Source of the DNA: Lamellibrachia columna
Taxonomy: Eukaryota > Annelida > Polychaeta > Sabellida > Siboglinidae
DNA: 64,000 nucleotides
NCBI GenBank assembly: GCA_963662155.1
Contig: OY759263.1
Span: 30,122,023-30,186,022, forward strand
Direction: 5' to 3'
Shown: positions 26,158 to 53,877 of the stretch, piece by piece
Layout: each line of letters opens with the position of its first letter
Numbering within the stretch: the stretch's first letter is position 1
Notes under the pieces: generated by a model
What the model saw: only the letters and a program-made list of their open reading frames with translations
What the model was told of the DNA's origin: nothing
Database searches by the model: none
Made by a program: the position numbers and the translations under genes

Positions 26158-27060
26158 TGTGTGTATGATTTGGAAGATGGCATATCTAGCAATCTACTGA
26201 AATTTGCAGATGACATAAAAGTATTCAGAAATGTTACAAATAATACAGATAAACAAAGTTTACAGGATGATCTAGATAAATTAGTTAAATGGTCAGAACA
26301 AAATGGCAAATGTTATTCGATTTTGGGTTAGGGTGTAAATGTGTAAACATAGAACATGGAAACATGGACAAAGAATATAAAATGGGGAGTTAGGAGTAAC
26401 ATTTAGAGCAATGTGGGACTGCTGTGGGATTGCTGCTTCAAAAGGAAACCATATTCTAAGGCTATTTAGGAGAACTTATAATGAGAAATAGGTAATTGTA
26501 CCAATGGTCAAAGCAATTGTTAGACCGCATTTGGAAAATTGTATACAGGCATTGGAGACATATCGTAAGAAGGACATAGAAAAGCTAGAAAGATAACAAC
26601 GAAACGCAACTAAAATGATTTCAGAATTCAGAGATCTTAGTTATGAAAGTCGCTTATTAGAATGTGGTTTGACAACACTAGAGACCAGGAGACTAAGAGG
26701 AGACCAAATAGAATGTTTAAAATAGTGAATGGTTACGAGGATATTAATAGGAATATGTTCTTCAAACTTAAAGAAGGCAGTAGAACCAGAGGACAAAAAG
26801 CAGCTTTAGTTAAGGAACAGTGTATGCTGGACTTGAGAAAATACTCATTCTGACAGAGAGTGATAAATGAATGGAACAAACTGCCAAATGATTGTGTTAA
26901 TGCAGTAGTGTGAATATGTTGTAAAATGGAATTGTCAGACATCTAATAAGGGCGGGCTATACATGAATGATAAAATTGTTGGACTCTCGATAAACCAATG
27001 GCTTCCTTGTCCACTTGCCATCTGGAACTTGTTGTCTGAGATGGCAATCTTGTTAACTGT
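24370..27060 (+). mobile_element. Rex/CR1-like LINE, nearly full ORF2 length, degraded
   Basis: Order of motifs: endonuclease (LIGITESWANKGIVDAEL, MFRKDRREKRGGGVILYIKE, 24420-24600; GDFNH near 24755), linker, RT ([27 protein letters not shown], 25888-26095), a (GCGT)n array in place of the [11 protein letters not shown] segment (26101-26166), RT again (LLKFADDIKVF), thumb and C-terminus (26440-26950). Many stops. The 3' half from about 26511 is shared with copy 2 (58869 onward). The same family is in reverse orientation at 56640-58660. Confidence 0.85.
26101..26166 (+). repeat. (GCGT)n inside LINE RT domain
   Basis: Lies exactly where RT should read [15 protein letters not shown]. The open frame passes through it and re-enters RT. 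Confidence 0.95.
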
Positions 27061-30000
27061 TGTTACATATAAACGTTTTTAGGAGTGATTTTTTTATGTC
27101 GGAAGGTATACAAATAGCGTGGCAGGATTTTTTTCAGGCCACTGACAAAACCTTTCGTCATAATGCACGGTCAATCGCATGACAACCTGCATTCGCAACA
27201 CGGTCTGTTCTTACACTAACATAAATCCAACGAATTTCCCGAATTAATCAGGTAGCAGAAAACACCATTGACTACGCATTATTACATCAACATTAACTGA
27301 CTTAATTGTTTGGAATCATGTTATTCTGCGGTTTTCATTCTTAGAAACAATCAGTTACAGCAAGAATATTGAGCAATAACGATCCACTTGGCGCCTGCTG
27401 CGGTCATTACACAGACCATTATTTACTGTATGGCAGAGCGCGACCAGCTCGCACGCACGCACGCTCGCGTCATAGGGCACTGGCACGCATCAGTAATTGA
27501 GAAATTTCATCATGCTGATCTCATTAAATGATAACTAAATCTGTACATCTGATATTTGTTTTTGAGAAGCAGCGGTGACGTATTAAACAGGCTGCCACTT
27601 TGGCTTGAAGTTTGGATTTTTTTCATATAATATTATAACCTGTATTGCATTTGAAATTGCTTTATGAGTATACTTATGTTGTCATGTCAAAATTATTAAT
27701 CAGCATTGAAAACGGTTATTTGTGGAAAAAATAGAATATGTCATTGGTGTTACCAGTCCCCAACACAATTACTCTATTACACTGTTAAGCTATTATCATA
27801 TTCGAATCACACCATCAATACAGACATTTGTAAATATTACTATTATTCAGCACTTGTATCTCTGATATTAGTTTGTCCCTATTGGTGTCATTAGGGTTAG
27901 TATTTTAATTATTGATAGCACTTAGGCACTGGGAATTATCTGGGTAATTCTTTCCACCAGTAGATGTCAGCACAGTGATGTTTTTGAGACGTACGGCAGT
28001 CAGAACGTAGTAACGTAATTTTTATCATAATTTTGTGATCATAATAAAGTGTGGGTTAATTATGAGCCATTGGTGTTATGGTTTTAAATATTCAGGGTGA
28101 ACAACAGCAACATAATAAGAAAATAAATAAAAATAGAAACGTGAATTACTAAAGAAATGATCTTTGAATATATCATTTGAAGTCATATATATAAATCTTA
28201 TTCTACGATATTTTATTTTGGCGGTGCATATGCCTATTATGCAGTGTAGTGCAATATTTTTTTTATAAAATTAATTGGTGTTACGTATTTTCTTAAAATA
28301 AATACGCATTGAGGGTCCATAGATAGATTATCTGCACGAATATGCAAAATTGGATATCAGGATACCTTTCGAATATGAGAAAATCCTTGAAAGGTTAGTA
28401 CAACATTTACATATGATCTTGAGCGCTGCAAACATTTTAGATGTCATAGTGGTGCCACAATAACACCGCTGACATTGGCCAGGAGTTCATTCACGTAAGA
28501 GGTCCACGAAAACTGAGTGTAGTGCTGTACGACTCTATACATGTAATTATAGGTTCCAATAGTTTATAATAATTAACAATGACAACATTATATATTTTAA
28601 TAACGTAGTGCTAAAGTTGTCCTCTAAAAGTTACAGTTTTTTGTAGAATTACCGAACACCGCATTTGTCCGCAAATAGAATACATCAATAATTGGTCATA
28701 TTGGTAGGCCTAATGGGAACTGTTGTATTATGTATTGGAAGGAGAAACATAGAGCGATAAAAATGCATACTTTGTGTCAACGGTAAGTACATTTTGGGAC
28801 CCTCTGATCCGTGCTGTGGGATGGGTATGTAGGACGGGTAGTTGGTTTGTTTGTCTCTGGTCTATTTTAAACCTCGTCAACACTCGGTTCTTGTCATTCA
28901 TGATTGTCAGTGAGTCCAGGTTGATCTGTTTACAATCACTTCATTGTATTCAGGAATAGTTTTTTGATTACGTTGGCTTCACCGCCTGTTCTACGTTTCT
29001 TTTCCTTTTCAACAATATTGTGTATTGATTTGCGATTTATCTGTAGTTTGTCGAATCCGCTACCTTGGGTGTCACTGCCTCGGGTGTCACAGCTGCCCTG
29101 CCCGCACGCATCTATCTCGGCTCTGCTCATAATTAGAATTCCATCACAGTAGACATGCAATTACATGAATAACCCTATATCCGGGGACAATTTAATCCCT
29201 CCGTTGATAATTAATTGCTTTCATACCTTTCGGTGCGCGTGTCAGTGATTTCCGTTGCAGCAGCAAACGCAAATGATAGATTACAACATTATTCTTGACT
29301 TAGCGTGCCATTTATGTCATAGACTGCCCAAATTCACCAGACATCATCTGTATTATTGCTCATAATCATCGTTACTGGTCTCGCTCCTGCGAAGCTAATG
29401 TAATATATCGCAAGTTTAATGAGGAGAGAGTCAAATACAACTGGAAAAAACCGCACTACCTAATATAGCAAACACGAACAGAAACCATACACCATTCAAA
29501 ACTGAACATAACACATGTGTAAGTTCCATCAAATGAGGTCGTTTAAATCAAACGAGATCGTGATCCTTTCTAAATGAGTCTCGAATCTAGCCATTTACCT
29601 ACACGTTGGCTGCATAGATGTAAGGGATGGCAGTGTTAGTTGAGCCACTGGATTAGTTGGGCCACCCATGTTTCCCAGGAAACTACAGCAGCGACAGTTA
29701 CTTGCTACCACCCAGTGAGTGAACATGTTATTAGAACACGGTTGACCTACAACAAGTGCTATTTGTTACAACGGTAAAAAAATGGGAGTTAAAACTATAT
29801 TTTGGTGTTTTTCGAAACTTGTTGATTATGATTAATGTATACTGGTGTATAAGCTATCAGTGCATGTGTTCAGACTTTATTGTCTATATACTTACAAATG
29901 GTTTAACTATCCACAGGGAAGAAGATTATTTATATCACTTCGTAAGGGGTCTGCTGCTCATGCAATAATATAATGTTTTTGGTACTACAATAAAAATGTA

Positions 30001-31108
30001 TAAATGATAGTGCCCGCCAAAATGCGTTTAATAAGCCAGATACATATGTTTGTATTTTACTGTTTCGTTACGAAAAGTGTTTATGGCGCGAAACAACAGG
30101 GGCGGACCTAGGCGAAGCTTGCTTTGCCGAACGTTAAGAGATGCATATCACGTGATCGCGGGATCGACGCGCGCACACCCGCGACTCGCTCATAGTTTGT
30201 TGACATTCGGGCAACATGGCTGACAGTGACAGGCGAGTTGTACGTGCACCGTTACGTTCCGCGGCGAAGAAGAGGAAAAAGGAGTTTGATAATGCAAGAT
30301 TTTCTACATGAGTGACACTGAAAGACCAAAACGGATGTTGGGATCGCCTGAAGACTGTCTTAAAACTGAGACTTTTGAAAGACATTGAAGTGGCAGAAGT
30401 TCTACGCGACACGTTAATAATTTATTTTTATTTTAGGCCTTGTCGTATCGCCTATCCTCATCGCATTGATACAAGGAGCCCAGGGGGCCGGGCCCTATAT
30501 ATCATGGTACCTTCACACAGGTCAGACTTAATATCAGTTAAGTTGTTTCCAGAATGGTAGTTTTCAATATAAATACAATTAAAGATTAGTTGCATTGCGT
30601 CTGATAATTTTGCAATGACGCAAGGCCAAGGGACAAAGCAACTGCCACTAGTTTGTAGATTGTTGTCGCGCTCTATTCGGTTTGCAAGCTAACCTGTAAG
30701 CCTGGCTTTACTGTTGCACAGAGATTCAATGTCGAGGACACCATTTGATTTGTAGCTACGCGCACGCACACGCACACGCACAAAATGTAATGCCTGCATG
30801 TTGCATATGTGGTATGTTGATAATCTCCATGGCATAGGCTTAGTGTAGCAGAAACACACTCATGTGGTTAGACTAGTGTCATGACTGTAGTACAGTGTAG
30901 TATATTCTTTTCAGGTACACATTTTGTTAGATGAGTAATGTACACTAAGTAGTTGTCAGATACCTTGCCTTGCACTTGAAATTACGTACATTTATCATTG
31001 TCCAATAAATGTAAAGTGTGCCCCTAATTCTATGTGTCAGTTTTGACATTTCAATCAAATGTTATTTAAAGTTGTACTAAAGATCTAATCACATGTATAA
31101 ATAAACCA
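27061..31108. other. About 4 kb conserved between copies, no gene recognised
   Basis: Aligns with 59430-63580 apart from small indels. It includes a short basic open stretch (30216-30430) and a degraded version of an open stretch that is 180 codons long in copy 2 (60641-61183). No splice-supported multi-exon gene was found. Confidence 0.5.
30216..30420 (+). pseudogene. Short conserved basic coding-like module, copy 1
   Basis: Starts ATGGCTGACAGTGACAGGCG and reads MADSDRRVVRAPLRSAAKKR, then TGA. After the stop, the same frame continues RLKTVLKLRLLKDIEVAEVL. A similar series, including the TGA, is at 62615-62820. The second half resembles a short helical motif seen in many repeat-associated invertebrate proteins (from memory). 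Unproven. Confidence 0.3.
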
Positions 31109-31857
31109 TTTGGGTTTGTACGAATCCCTGAACCCACCCCCCCCCCTTGAGGACGGGCATGGGATATAATTGAACCAAGCGAGGTTAGACAAAAGTGAAA
31201 AATGCTTTAAAAATGCCACCTAAATAGTATAAATATTACAAAGATTTGGCAGCATCAGTATTGTAGACTGTGTAACCATTCAAACAATCAAGTCACTAAC
31301 AACATTATATGAATGCCAATGTATTTTTTGTTAATTGAATTTTAAGATGATCTTGATTGTAATAACATACTGACTATACACATACGAAAACGTCATCAAC
31401 ATCATGCGGTAAAGGAACAGCTAATATCACATTTTACAAAGAGAAGCCTAAACTATAAATACCTTTATTCGGTTTTGAAAATATATTATCATGATGTAAA
31501 ATTATGTAACTGAACTTAATCATGAAAGGAGTAAAGTTTGATTAAATAAAAACAAGAGCAGTCTTGCCGTTTTAAAAATGTGTGCACCAGCGACCACAAA
31601 ACATAATTGGATTATAATTCAAACATTCTCACCAAATGTCGGGATGATGATTATAAGGCGGCAGAGTTATTTGTGATTTTATGCACAAATATAGTGATAC
31701 ACATGTTTATTTAGGGGAACCATGACATTCAACCAAAACTGTGTGTCTGATGACTTGCGGCCGCACGCAAGCATACACACAACACACATCTACGCAAACA
31801 TATTGACACAAAACAAACAGGTATAATCACACCCGGTCAATTAACCGCACTCACACG

Positions 31858-31924
<67 letters not shown>

Positions 31925-32396
31925 GCACGTAGACGCATTTACACACACACGCACGCGCACGCGCACACGCACACACCCACACACGTAAACATGCAAACAT
32001 ATACGAGACCCTTGAAAATGTATTGTATTTACAATAATGAAAGTTGGTTACGGTGAAACATATTCTGTGTAGATTACAGAATCTAGTTTAAATAAATCAT
32101 ATTATCTACCAATTTTACATGTTGAAAAGAAATGTACACAGCTCCGCTGCCCAAATTGTCATTTGCAACATGACGGGGGTCATTGTTCACGACCAGTATT
32201 GGTGTATTGCCGTATTGCACGAGATACGTCTATAAATTAAATTCGTTATGACTAAACGCATGCAGCGTCCGTCCTTTGCTATGGTAGATCGGAGATATTA
32301 TAATTCATGTGATGCAGAAGCCGGTAGTGCTTGCAGATATAAACCATCTGTGCGGCTGCCTAGATCACTTGAACATTTCGATTAGCACACAGACGC
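31109..32396. other. Upstream region of gene 2
   Basis: Between the end of duplication copy 1 and the gene 2 start codon. It includes a C12 run near 31134 and a CA/CG microsatellite. The promoter, if here, cannot be pinpointed. An in-frame TGA at 32370-32372 precedes the start codon. Confidence 0.4.
31853..31930 (+). repeat. (CG)n-(CA)n-(CG)n microsatellite
   Basis: A CA array flanked on both sides by CG arrays, all alternating purine-pyrimidine. Confidence 0.93.
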
Positions 32397-46468
<14,072 letters not shown>

Positions 46469-47336
46469 ACCACCCGGCCACTACGCCAGTCTCTGTACAG
46501 GTACGATGCAGCGAAATACCTGTCCGGTTCATGAATGTGATGGGGTACTCGTATTGTTAGTGTAATTTCCAGACTGAAAGATCCGGTATTCATAAGTGAT
46601 GCAGACACGATGTCACACTCTTACACTGCCGCTTGATTTCCTGTTCGGTTCGGAAGAAATTGAATAAGCAAAGCGTGTGGTACGCATCCACAAGACAAAT
46701 ATATTTGCTTTAGCAATAGCAGCATATTTCTTTCAGAAAAGAAGCAACAATTTGTGAACGAAAAACTGAATTCTACGTGCCTGTACTATCCCGCATTGTT
46801 TTGGAAGTTAATCTTGATCTTGCAAACTGATTGCAAAATTAGTGTTCCTATTGAGTCACATTGACGATAAATTATCTTCTTCTTCATTAAGAGGACAGCA
46901 ACATAACAAAGATAAACAATTTGAGAAGGCAACAGTGTAATAATTATATTTCGACATTACATATTAAAATATCATATGAATCCAGCACATCTCCTACAAT
47001 TTTATATATTGTATATATATTTATGTACTAGAGACGTCATGTTTCGTTATATGTGTGATCAGTAACACAGCGATCAATGTTAATTTAATCATCTATATTA
47101 TGGTATTTATATTAGTTAAGATATGATTTGCACCACATCTAAATACGCATGTGCAATGGTTGTGTAAATTGTAATAGTTCGGCGCTACAACTATCACAGT
47201 AGCAATATTACTATTGCTGATAATTGTAGTTGCAGTATAACTACGCCATACTGTACGCGCGCCATGTATAGTACCCCCTCCCTTTGTTTCAGCTTTCAGT
47301 CCAGTGAGCGTCATGCTAACTCGCACGCAGCGCATT
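46469..47336. other. 3' flank of gene 2
   Basis: Aligned with 4689-5830 of copy 1 but without the long TA array. No coding sequence recognised. Confidence 0.45.
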
Positions 47337-49440
47337 GTTCGAGAAACTCAAGTACCTGGCACCAATAGGAAAGAGTCAAAACTCACTACTGAATTTCAAC
47401 TTTTGTTGCTGCCCCAAGTCCACCATATCTAGGGTCAACAAATACAGATATGACAAAGGAAATTACGTAGAAATGAGAAAACTGATGCCCTCTAGGAACT
47501 GGAATGAAGATTTTAGAGATACATCAACAGAGCAATGCTGGGCAATCCTTGAGGAATCCATAAGAAACGCATCAAGTAAATATACACCAAAATACACAAT
47601 AAAGCAAGAAAAGCCAGACCACTTTTGGACAAATACCAAGACCATCACGGCAGTTAAGAGGAAGACTGAGGCATATATGCCATATCGTGAGACCAGAGAT
47701 GAACAGAACTATATTGAATATAGAAGAGCATCAAACAGAGTCGAGACATATGTGAGAATGGCAGTCCGAGATTTTGAGAGACAGATAGTCAGGGATGCTA
47801 AGGCAAATCCCAAAGTTCTCTACAAGTACGCCAGGTCAAAGATGAAGACTCGTTCAGCAGTGGCTGATCTTGAGCGTCTGGATAGGACAATGTCTGAGAC
47901 TGATGTTGACGAAGCCGAAATACTCAATACCTTTTTCACAGGTGTCTTCATCCTAGAAAGCCTTGAGAACATACCCACATTTGAGAATAGACTGAACAAC
48001 ACACAGCTGACTTCCTGATCATAATCGAGGAAGTCGAGAAGATGTTGAGGACACTATAGACTACAAAACCACCAGAACCGGATGGGCTCCATCCACGTCT
48101 TCTGGTTGATTTGACTGATGAGCTGGTAGAACCTTTCCAACAATTATTCACCAAATCAGTTACTCAGGGGTATTTACCACAGCACTGGAAATATGGAAAC
48201 ACCCCCCCCCCCCAATATATTCAAGAAGGGCCACACACATTTGCCAGGAAAGTACCGCACAGTGAGTCTGACTTCGGTAGCCTGCAAGATGGAGAAGATG
48301 GTGAGAAACGAAGTGATAGCGCACATAACAAGAAACAACCCACAGTCGAGTCTTCAGCATGGCTTCTAGCATGGACCCTCATGCAATACGCAGCTACTTG
48401 AGGTCCTTGATAAGTTGACGGAAGCAATAGAGCATTGATATAGTGTGGATGCAATTTATCTCGATTTTGCCAAAGCTTTCGTCACGGTCCCACGCCAGAG
48501 ACTGCTAGTTAAGTTAGCAGGATACTTGACAGGTGGCAAGGTGTTACAATTGATTGCAGCCTTCCTGGAGGGACGACGCCAACGTGTTCTCGCCAATGGT
48601 AGCAAATCGTCATGGTCCCCCGTCATGAGAGGCATACCGCAAGGAAGTGTTCTTTGGCCAATGCTTTTTGTCTGCTACATTAACGACATGCCAGATGTTG
48701 TAGACTCACCTATTCACATATTCGCTGATGATACCAAGATATTACGATAAATGACTGCTCAATATAACAATGTAACATTGCAGACAGACCTAAGACAACT
48801 AGAAAGTGGCAGCTTCGCTTCATTGAGGATAAATGCAAAGTTATGCATCTTGGACAATAAAAACACCACTACGATTTTACTATGACTTGTGTTGGAAAAG
48901 ATACCGCCCTGGGGAGACCATCAATCAGAGAGACTTGGGGGTACAAATAGATCGTGAACTAAAGTTTCATCAACAAGTGGAGATGGTAGCCAACAAATTG
49001 CTAGGCCTTACAAGAAGAACGTTTACATACCTGGATGGACCACCCATGAAACAACTACACACGAGCCTGGTGAGACCTATTCTAGAATATGAAGATGTAG
49101 CCTGGGCCCCAACACTCAACAGAGACCAACAGATGATTGAGAACGACGAACAACGTAACTAGTCCCAGAACTGAAGAACCTCCGATATGGTGACAGTCTC
49201 AGAGAGCTTAACCTTCCAAGTATCTACTATAGAACAGCATGAGGAGACATGATTGAAAACTACAATTACCTCCATGGAATCTATAAAGTTGATAGAATGC
49301 CACTTGAGCTGGACAACAATACGGTAACCAGGGGGCACAGCTTGAAGCTCAAGAAGGAATGCGAGACAGCAAGACAACGACGGAGTTACTTCAGGCATAG
49401 CGTAGTGAACCGGTGGAACACCCTCACCGAGTACGTAGTG
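47337..49440 (+). mobile_element. CR1/jockey-like LINE, copy 2
   Basis: Better preserved partner of 5984-7880. Linker at 47335-48018, RT with DAIYLDFAKAF (48445), GIPQGSVLWPMLFVCYINDM and FADDTKIL, thumb and C-terminal part to about 49440. Frameshifts near 48020, 48200 and 48750. A C12 run sits at 48200. Its 5' edge is more complete than in copy 1. Confidence 0.87.
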
Positions 49441-49680
49441 TCGGATGCAGTGACTGCTCCGACTGTTTCGTGTTCTCCCACGAGCGGTCTAAACATCCTC
49501 GTCGCCAGTTTTAGTGTCTAAGCATACATTCAGACAGACGGACTGACTCTAACAAACACTTTATTAGTTCACGCCATGTGCTTCACTCCCCGGGTGTCTC
49601 GGGAGCATACGTTATTTATCTTGTAAAACCAGACACAGGGATAATGTATTATTGCATATTATTACTGTGAACAGTCACGA
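49441..49680. other. Copy-2-only insertion after the LINE
   Basis: About 240 bp beginning tcggatgcagtgactgctcc has no match in copy 1. No coding sequence or terminal repeats recognised. Confidence 0.4.
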
Positions 49681-49682
49681 CA

Positions 49683-50030
49683 TTACAGTTGGGTAGTGTG
49701 TGGGAGTGTGCGGATCGAATAACTTCGTCGTAGTCCGTCTGATGGCGTTATTGTCAGAATAAGATGTTACTTAGTCGTATTAGTATTTTATGAGGATAAA
49801 GTGACAACTTATTATCGTATATTTATCATAGTGTTCAATAATGTTCACTGTTGTTGTTGCTATTGTCTGTAGACAAAGAGGAGAAATGTGATGTTTAGTG
49901 AAGATAAAAAATACCGTAAGTTGTAATTATATCTTGGCATTAAGTCTTACGGTTGATGGTTTACTTCTTAGGAACACATTATTGGTCAGGTAATGGCGAG
50001 TCACCGTGCAGGTCCTTAATGTTCGTCTTA
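49683..50030 (+). repeat. 0.4-kb module, first occurrence in copy 2
   Basis: Counterpart of 8200-8560, lacking the gttactcagttgt start. Confidence 0.7.
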
Positions 50031-50596
50031 TTTAATTGATTTGAAAGTTACTTGGCTGCAGGTAGAACGTATTTGTTTTGGATGTATTATGATTTCGTTG
50101 CATTGATAATGACAGTATCATTCATTAAATTAAATAGGAGAATGTGCGTGCCTGATCACGATGAAAACGTCGTTGACATAAGGCAATGGCAAAATATCAA
50201 GGCGATCGCACGCCATTGCATCGTTGTACTGCCACTGCTCTCAGCAAAAGCTAATGGTTTCGTCATTACTGAAAAACACCTTTGCAGGTAAAAACGTAAA
50301 CTAGATAAAATCGTCTTTTTTTATGCATATACGTACTCTTTCATATGCAAAGAGTATGCCAATGTCAATGCTGACATACAAAAAGCCACCGCAATAGCCG
50401 ATGAGGGTCCGTCGGCAGCCATTTGAATGTGTTATTTAAACAACCGAGTATCTTATTCTCTATGTGTTATTTACACAATTTACTTAGTATGTCATCAAGG
50501 TTGAAATATGTATGCGTACTTGTGCATGTACGTGCGCCCGATGCGTGTGTGCATGTATGTGTGTGCTTTGTAATATTAAATATTAGACATAAACAT

Positions 50597-50703
50597 ATAT
50601 GTATGTATGTATGTATGTATATGTATACGTATGTATGTATGTATGTATGTATGTATGTATGTATGTATGTATGTATGTATGTATGTATGTATGTATGTAT
50701 GTT
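50597..50703 (+). repeat. (ATGT)n microsatellite
   Basis: Directly precedes the second 0.4-kb module. In copy 1 this place is taken by the TA and CA/GT/GCGT arrays. Confidence 0.95.
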
Positions 50704-51130
50704 ACTCAGTTGTCTGTTGCAATGGCGCAGTAAGTCGTAAGCAACAATGTCGTTACCAGCCAATAATTTACTTAAACCACTCCACAACGTTGGTTTTAAA
50801 TTTGTAATCAAGCTGTGGCAGTAGCGATATGCTGAGTGGCGCCACTGTTGGGTAGTGTGGGCGTGTGCGCATCGAATAACTTCCCCGCAGTCCGTTTGAT
50901 GGCGTCATTATCAGAATTAAATGTTACTCAGTCGCATTAGTAATTTATGAGGATAAAGTGACAACTTTGTTATCGTATATTTATTATAGTGTTCAAAAAT
51001 GTTCTCTGTTGTTGTTGCTATTGTCTGTTGACAAAGAGGAGAAATGTGATGGTTACTGTAGATAAAAAAATACCGTAAGTTGTAATTATATCTTGGCATG
51101 CATTAAGTTTACGGTTGATGGTTCACTTAA
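50701..51130 (+). repeat. 0.4-kb module, second occurrence in copy 2
   Basis: Starts gttactcagttgtctgttgc; counterpart of 9864-10316. Followed by (TA)n, as in copy 1. Confidence 0.72.
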
Positions 51131-51237
<107 letters not shown>

Positions 51238-51239
51238 GC

Positions 51240-51775
51240 GATAATCCTGATATAACAAGTCAGAGACGATATAAAATCCACGTGGATCTGGAGTGTATCT
51301 GGAGTCCTTCTAGGATATTGCGTCGAGGTTTTATTTAAGAGTGTCCTTCTCTAGAGTTAGCGAGTCAATCACAGGTTTTTTCATTTCTCTGCGTGTGGTC
51401 TTTTATTTCCCCTGACATAGACATCAGATAGAACATATGTGGTTTACATCACGATTACACATTTTGTGTCTGTAATAAAACATAGTGTTGGTCTCCTCGG
51501 ACCAATGTTGTGGGATGTGGAGTTAGTGTTTGTTTTTTTCTGCATGTTTTTTTCTGCATATCCATCTCTGCAACGCTTAGTTCTGGACATCCACATTTCT
51601 GTTGTTCTATGATAATCAGTTATTGCATCTGACAGATTACGTTACTGCAATAAGTGAAATCTTCACATGTCCTCGAACACCCATGCTGGTTCCGTTTAGG
51701 CAGATGTAGTCGGTCATGTATCCGGCATCATGATGAGCATGTATATATAATCAATCATATTCATTAATAACTAGA
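51240..51775. other. Unrecognised sequence shared with copy 1
   Basis: Matches 10560-11190. Lacks the following 1 kb present in copy 1. Confidence 0.5.
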
Positions 51776-52830
51776 CAGTTTAAATTGTTCCATAGTATAT
51801 TTCAATATTTGCTGTTATTTCAGACTGTAATGTGTTCTACATCAGTGGACCCATATAACTGACTGAGAACTTATTTGTTCTAATCTGTGGAATAAAAAGC
51901 CAATGTGCTTTCTAGTGTTATGGCTACGAAGATATTTCTAGGAATTTTTTTTTTTATATTTGTCAGAAGCGTGTTCGTTTGTATTTGTACATAAAACACC
52001 CAACTGGAATTTGTTTAATAATTATGTAATTTAATTTCAAAAAACAAATTATATGTGTGTGCGCTAGGTAATAAGATTTTGTAATTTTCCGGAAGGGTTT
52101 CATTTGTAACATCTATTTATAAGCAATTTTTTGTAAATAATAGCCCACATTAAAGCACAATGCTGCAAGGTGGAGGAGAATTAGTTAACATATAGGCTTT
52201 TGAACACATAGGCTGGACAAATTTGTTTTAAATTTTGAAGCATGCCAATGATCGGTGCAGTTTTAGACATTAATTTGGTACTGTGCATCGACCTATTTAG
52301 ATGTTCTTCTACGTGAACTTCCAACAATTGTATAAATATTTTATGATAGCTTGTTACATTAAAACCATATTGTTATTTTCTTTAGTTATACATTGACTTC
52401 TTCAAAACGCCTCTTAAATGTTTATGCGAGGGAAACATACTTGTGTCATCTGCAAATAATGTGAGGTTAAAATAGTTGATGTTTTAATAATGTCTTTAAT
52501 GTAAAAAATGAAGGGGAGTTGATCTAGTATTAGTTTTTGGGAACACCACATATCACTGTTATAAATGGAAGTTGATCTAGTATTAATCATTGAGGAATAC
52601 CACATGTCACTGTTATAAATGGAAGTTGACCTAACATTAGTCCTTGAGGAACACCACATGTCATTGTTATGAATCTGATTATATGAAACAAATTGTTTTC
52701 TATTTTCAAAATAATTACAGAGCCAACTTAGACTTACGTATCCCATAAGAGTAAATTAACTAAACTAAACCTAAGATTAAAACCTAAGCCCAATGAGTCG
52801 AATGCGTACGTTTTATTTGACTGACGTTGT
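51776..52830 (-). mobile_element. Jockey-like LINE RT and C-terminal part, copy 2
   Basis: Partner of 12190-13900. The minus strand reads NYFENRKQFVSYN, then about three frameshifted copies of the 54-bp unit (52500-52670), then the YIND-like region and C-terminus. It shows the arrangement before or without the large expansion. Confidence 0.8.
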
Positions 52831-53222
52831 ACCCGGCTCATTGATTCCCTGCAGTTGGCCCATGCACGATTTTCGTGGACGATATCCAGCCTGCTCTGGG
52901 ATGATGTTGCTGTCAACGTGTTCGGCGAGCCGGTTTAAAACCAGTCGCTCAAACAACTTGTAGGTGTGGCACAGCAGGGATATGGGTCTGAAACTCTTCA
53001 TCTCGGATAGTCTTTCCCTGGTTTCAGTAGGGCTATTACCTTTGCTTTCCGCCAGAGCTTGAGGATTTTGTTGCTACTGGCGCAGTTGTTGAAGAAACGT
53101 AGCAGCCAACCACTATCTTCGGTCCGAAATGTTTCATGAGTTCTGTTTGGATGTCGTCTAGATCTGTTGCCTTGCCGTTCTTCCGTGTGTTGATACCGGC
53201 TTCGATTTCAGTTTCATTGAAG
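52831..53222 (-). mobile_element. Second LINE RT fragment, copy 2
   Basis: The minus strand encodes FRPISLLCHTYKLFERLVLN and EQAGYRPRKSCMGQL (52813-53001). Shorter than copy 1 by about 330 bp at the junction ctgcagttg. Confidence 0.78.
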
Positions 53223-53480
53223 GGTCTTTGTATTGTATCGCATTGTATTTTATTCAGTTCCTACACTGCAGTAAGAACAATATTTATAATAATTGTATAA
53301 AAATCACACAATGCCGACATTACTAAAATAGATAGCAAAGACATTAGCATTGTATATAGAATAGTTTTTGAATTACAGATCTGAAGGTATTAGCTCCTCA
53401 ATTTCGCACATAAAAACACACAACTTCAACGGCAGATTGTGGGAGAACTAATATCCAGTAGTACGTATATTACTATCTAA
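53223..53480 (-). mobile_element. LINE 3' end, copy 2
   Basis: Counterpart of 14651-14950, with the same tgtattgtatygcattgtat tail. Ends next to the empty insertion site at 53487. Confidence 0.45.
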
Positions 53481-53877
53481 CATCTACAAATGATGGAGAA
53501 TAACCATGCCAAAATCTCAGAGCTCTTGCACAAATAGTCTTCCAGTTATTGGTATTTTAAGAAGAACAAGAAATCATGATATTCGAAAATATATAAAATA
53601 AAAACACTTGTTTATATGGTTGAATGCCCCAAATTGGTGCGCCGCACAATTCCGTGGCACGCCGGTTTTTATCGTTCTGCAACTAGCGGTTGGTATATGG
53701 AGGTCACTGTTTATGTTGAACTGACAAATGCAGTCGTATCACGACAAAATATTAATTTATTTACGGAAATAACAGTCGGATCAATGCGCTAACCTTGCAT
53801 CTGCTAACCAAAACAAAAGGTGCACGAGTCGAAGACGAAATTGAGAAACTCGAGTATATATTTTATTTATAAAAAAT

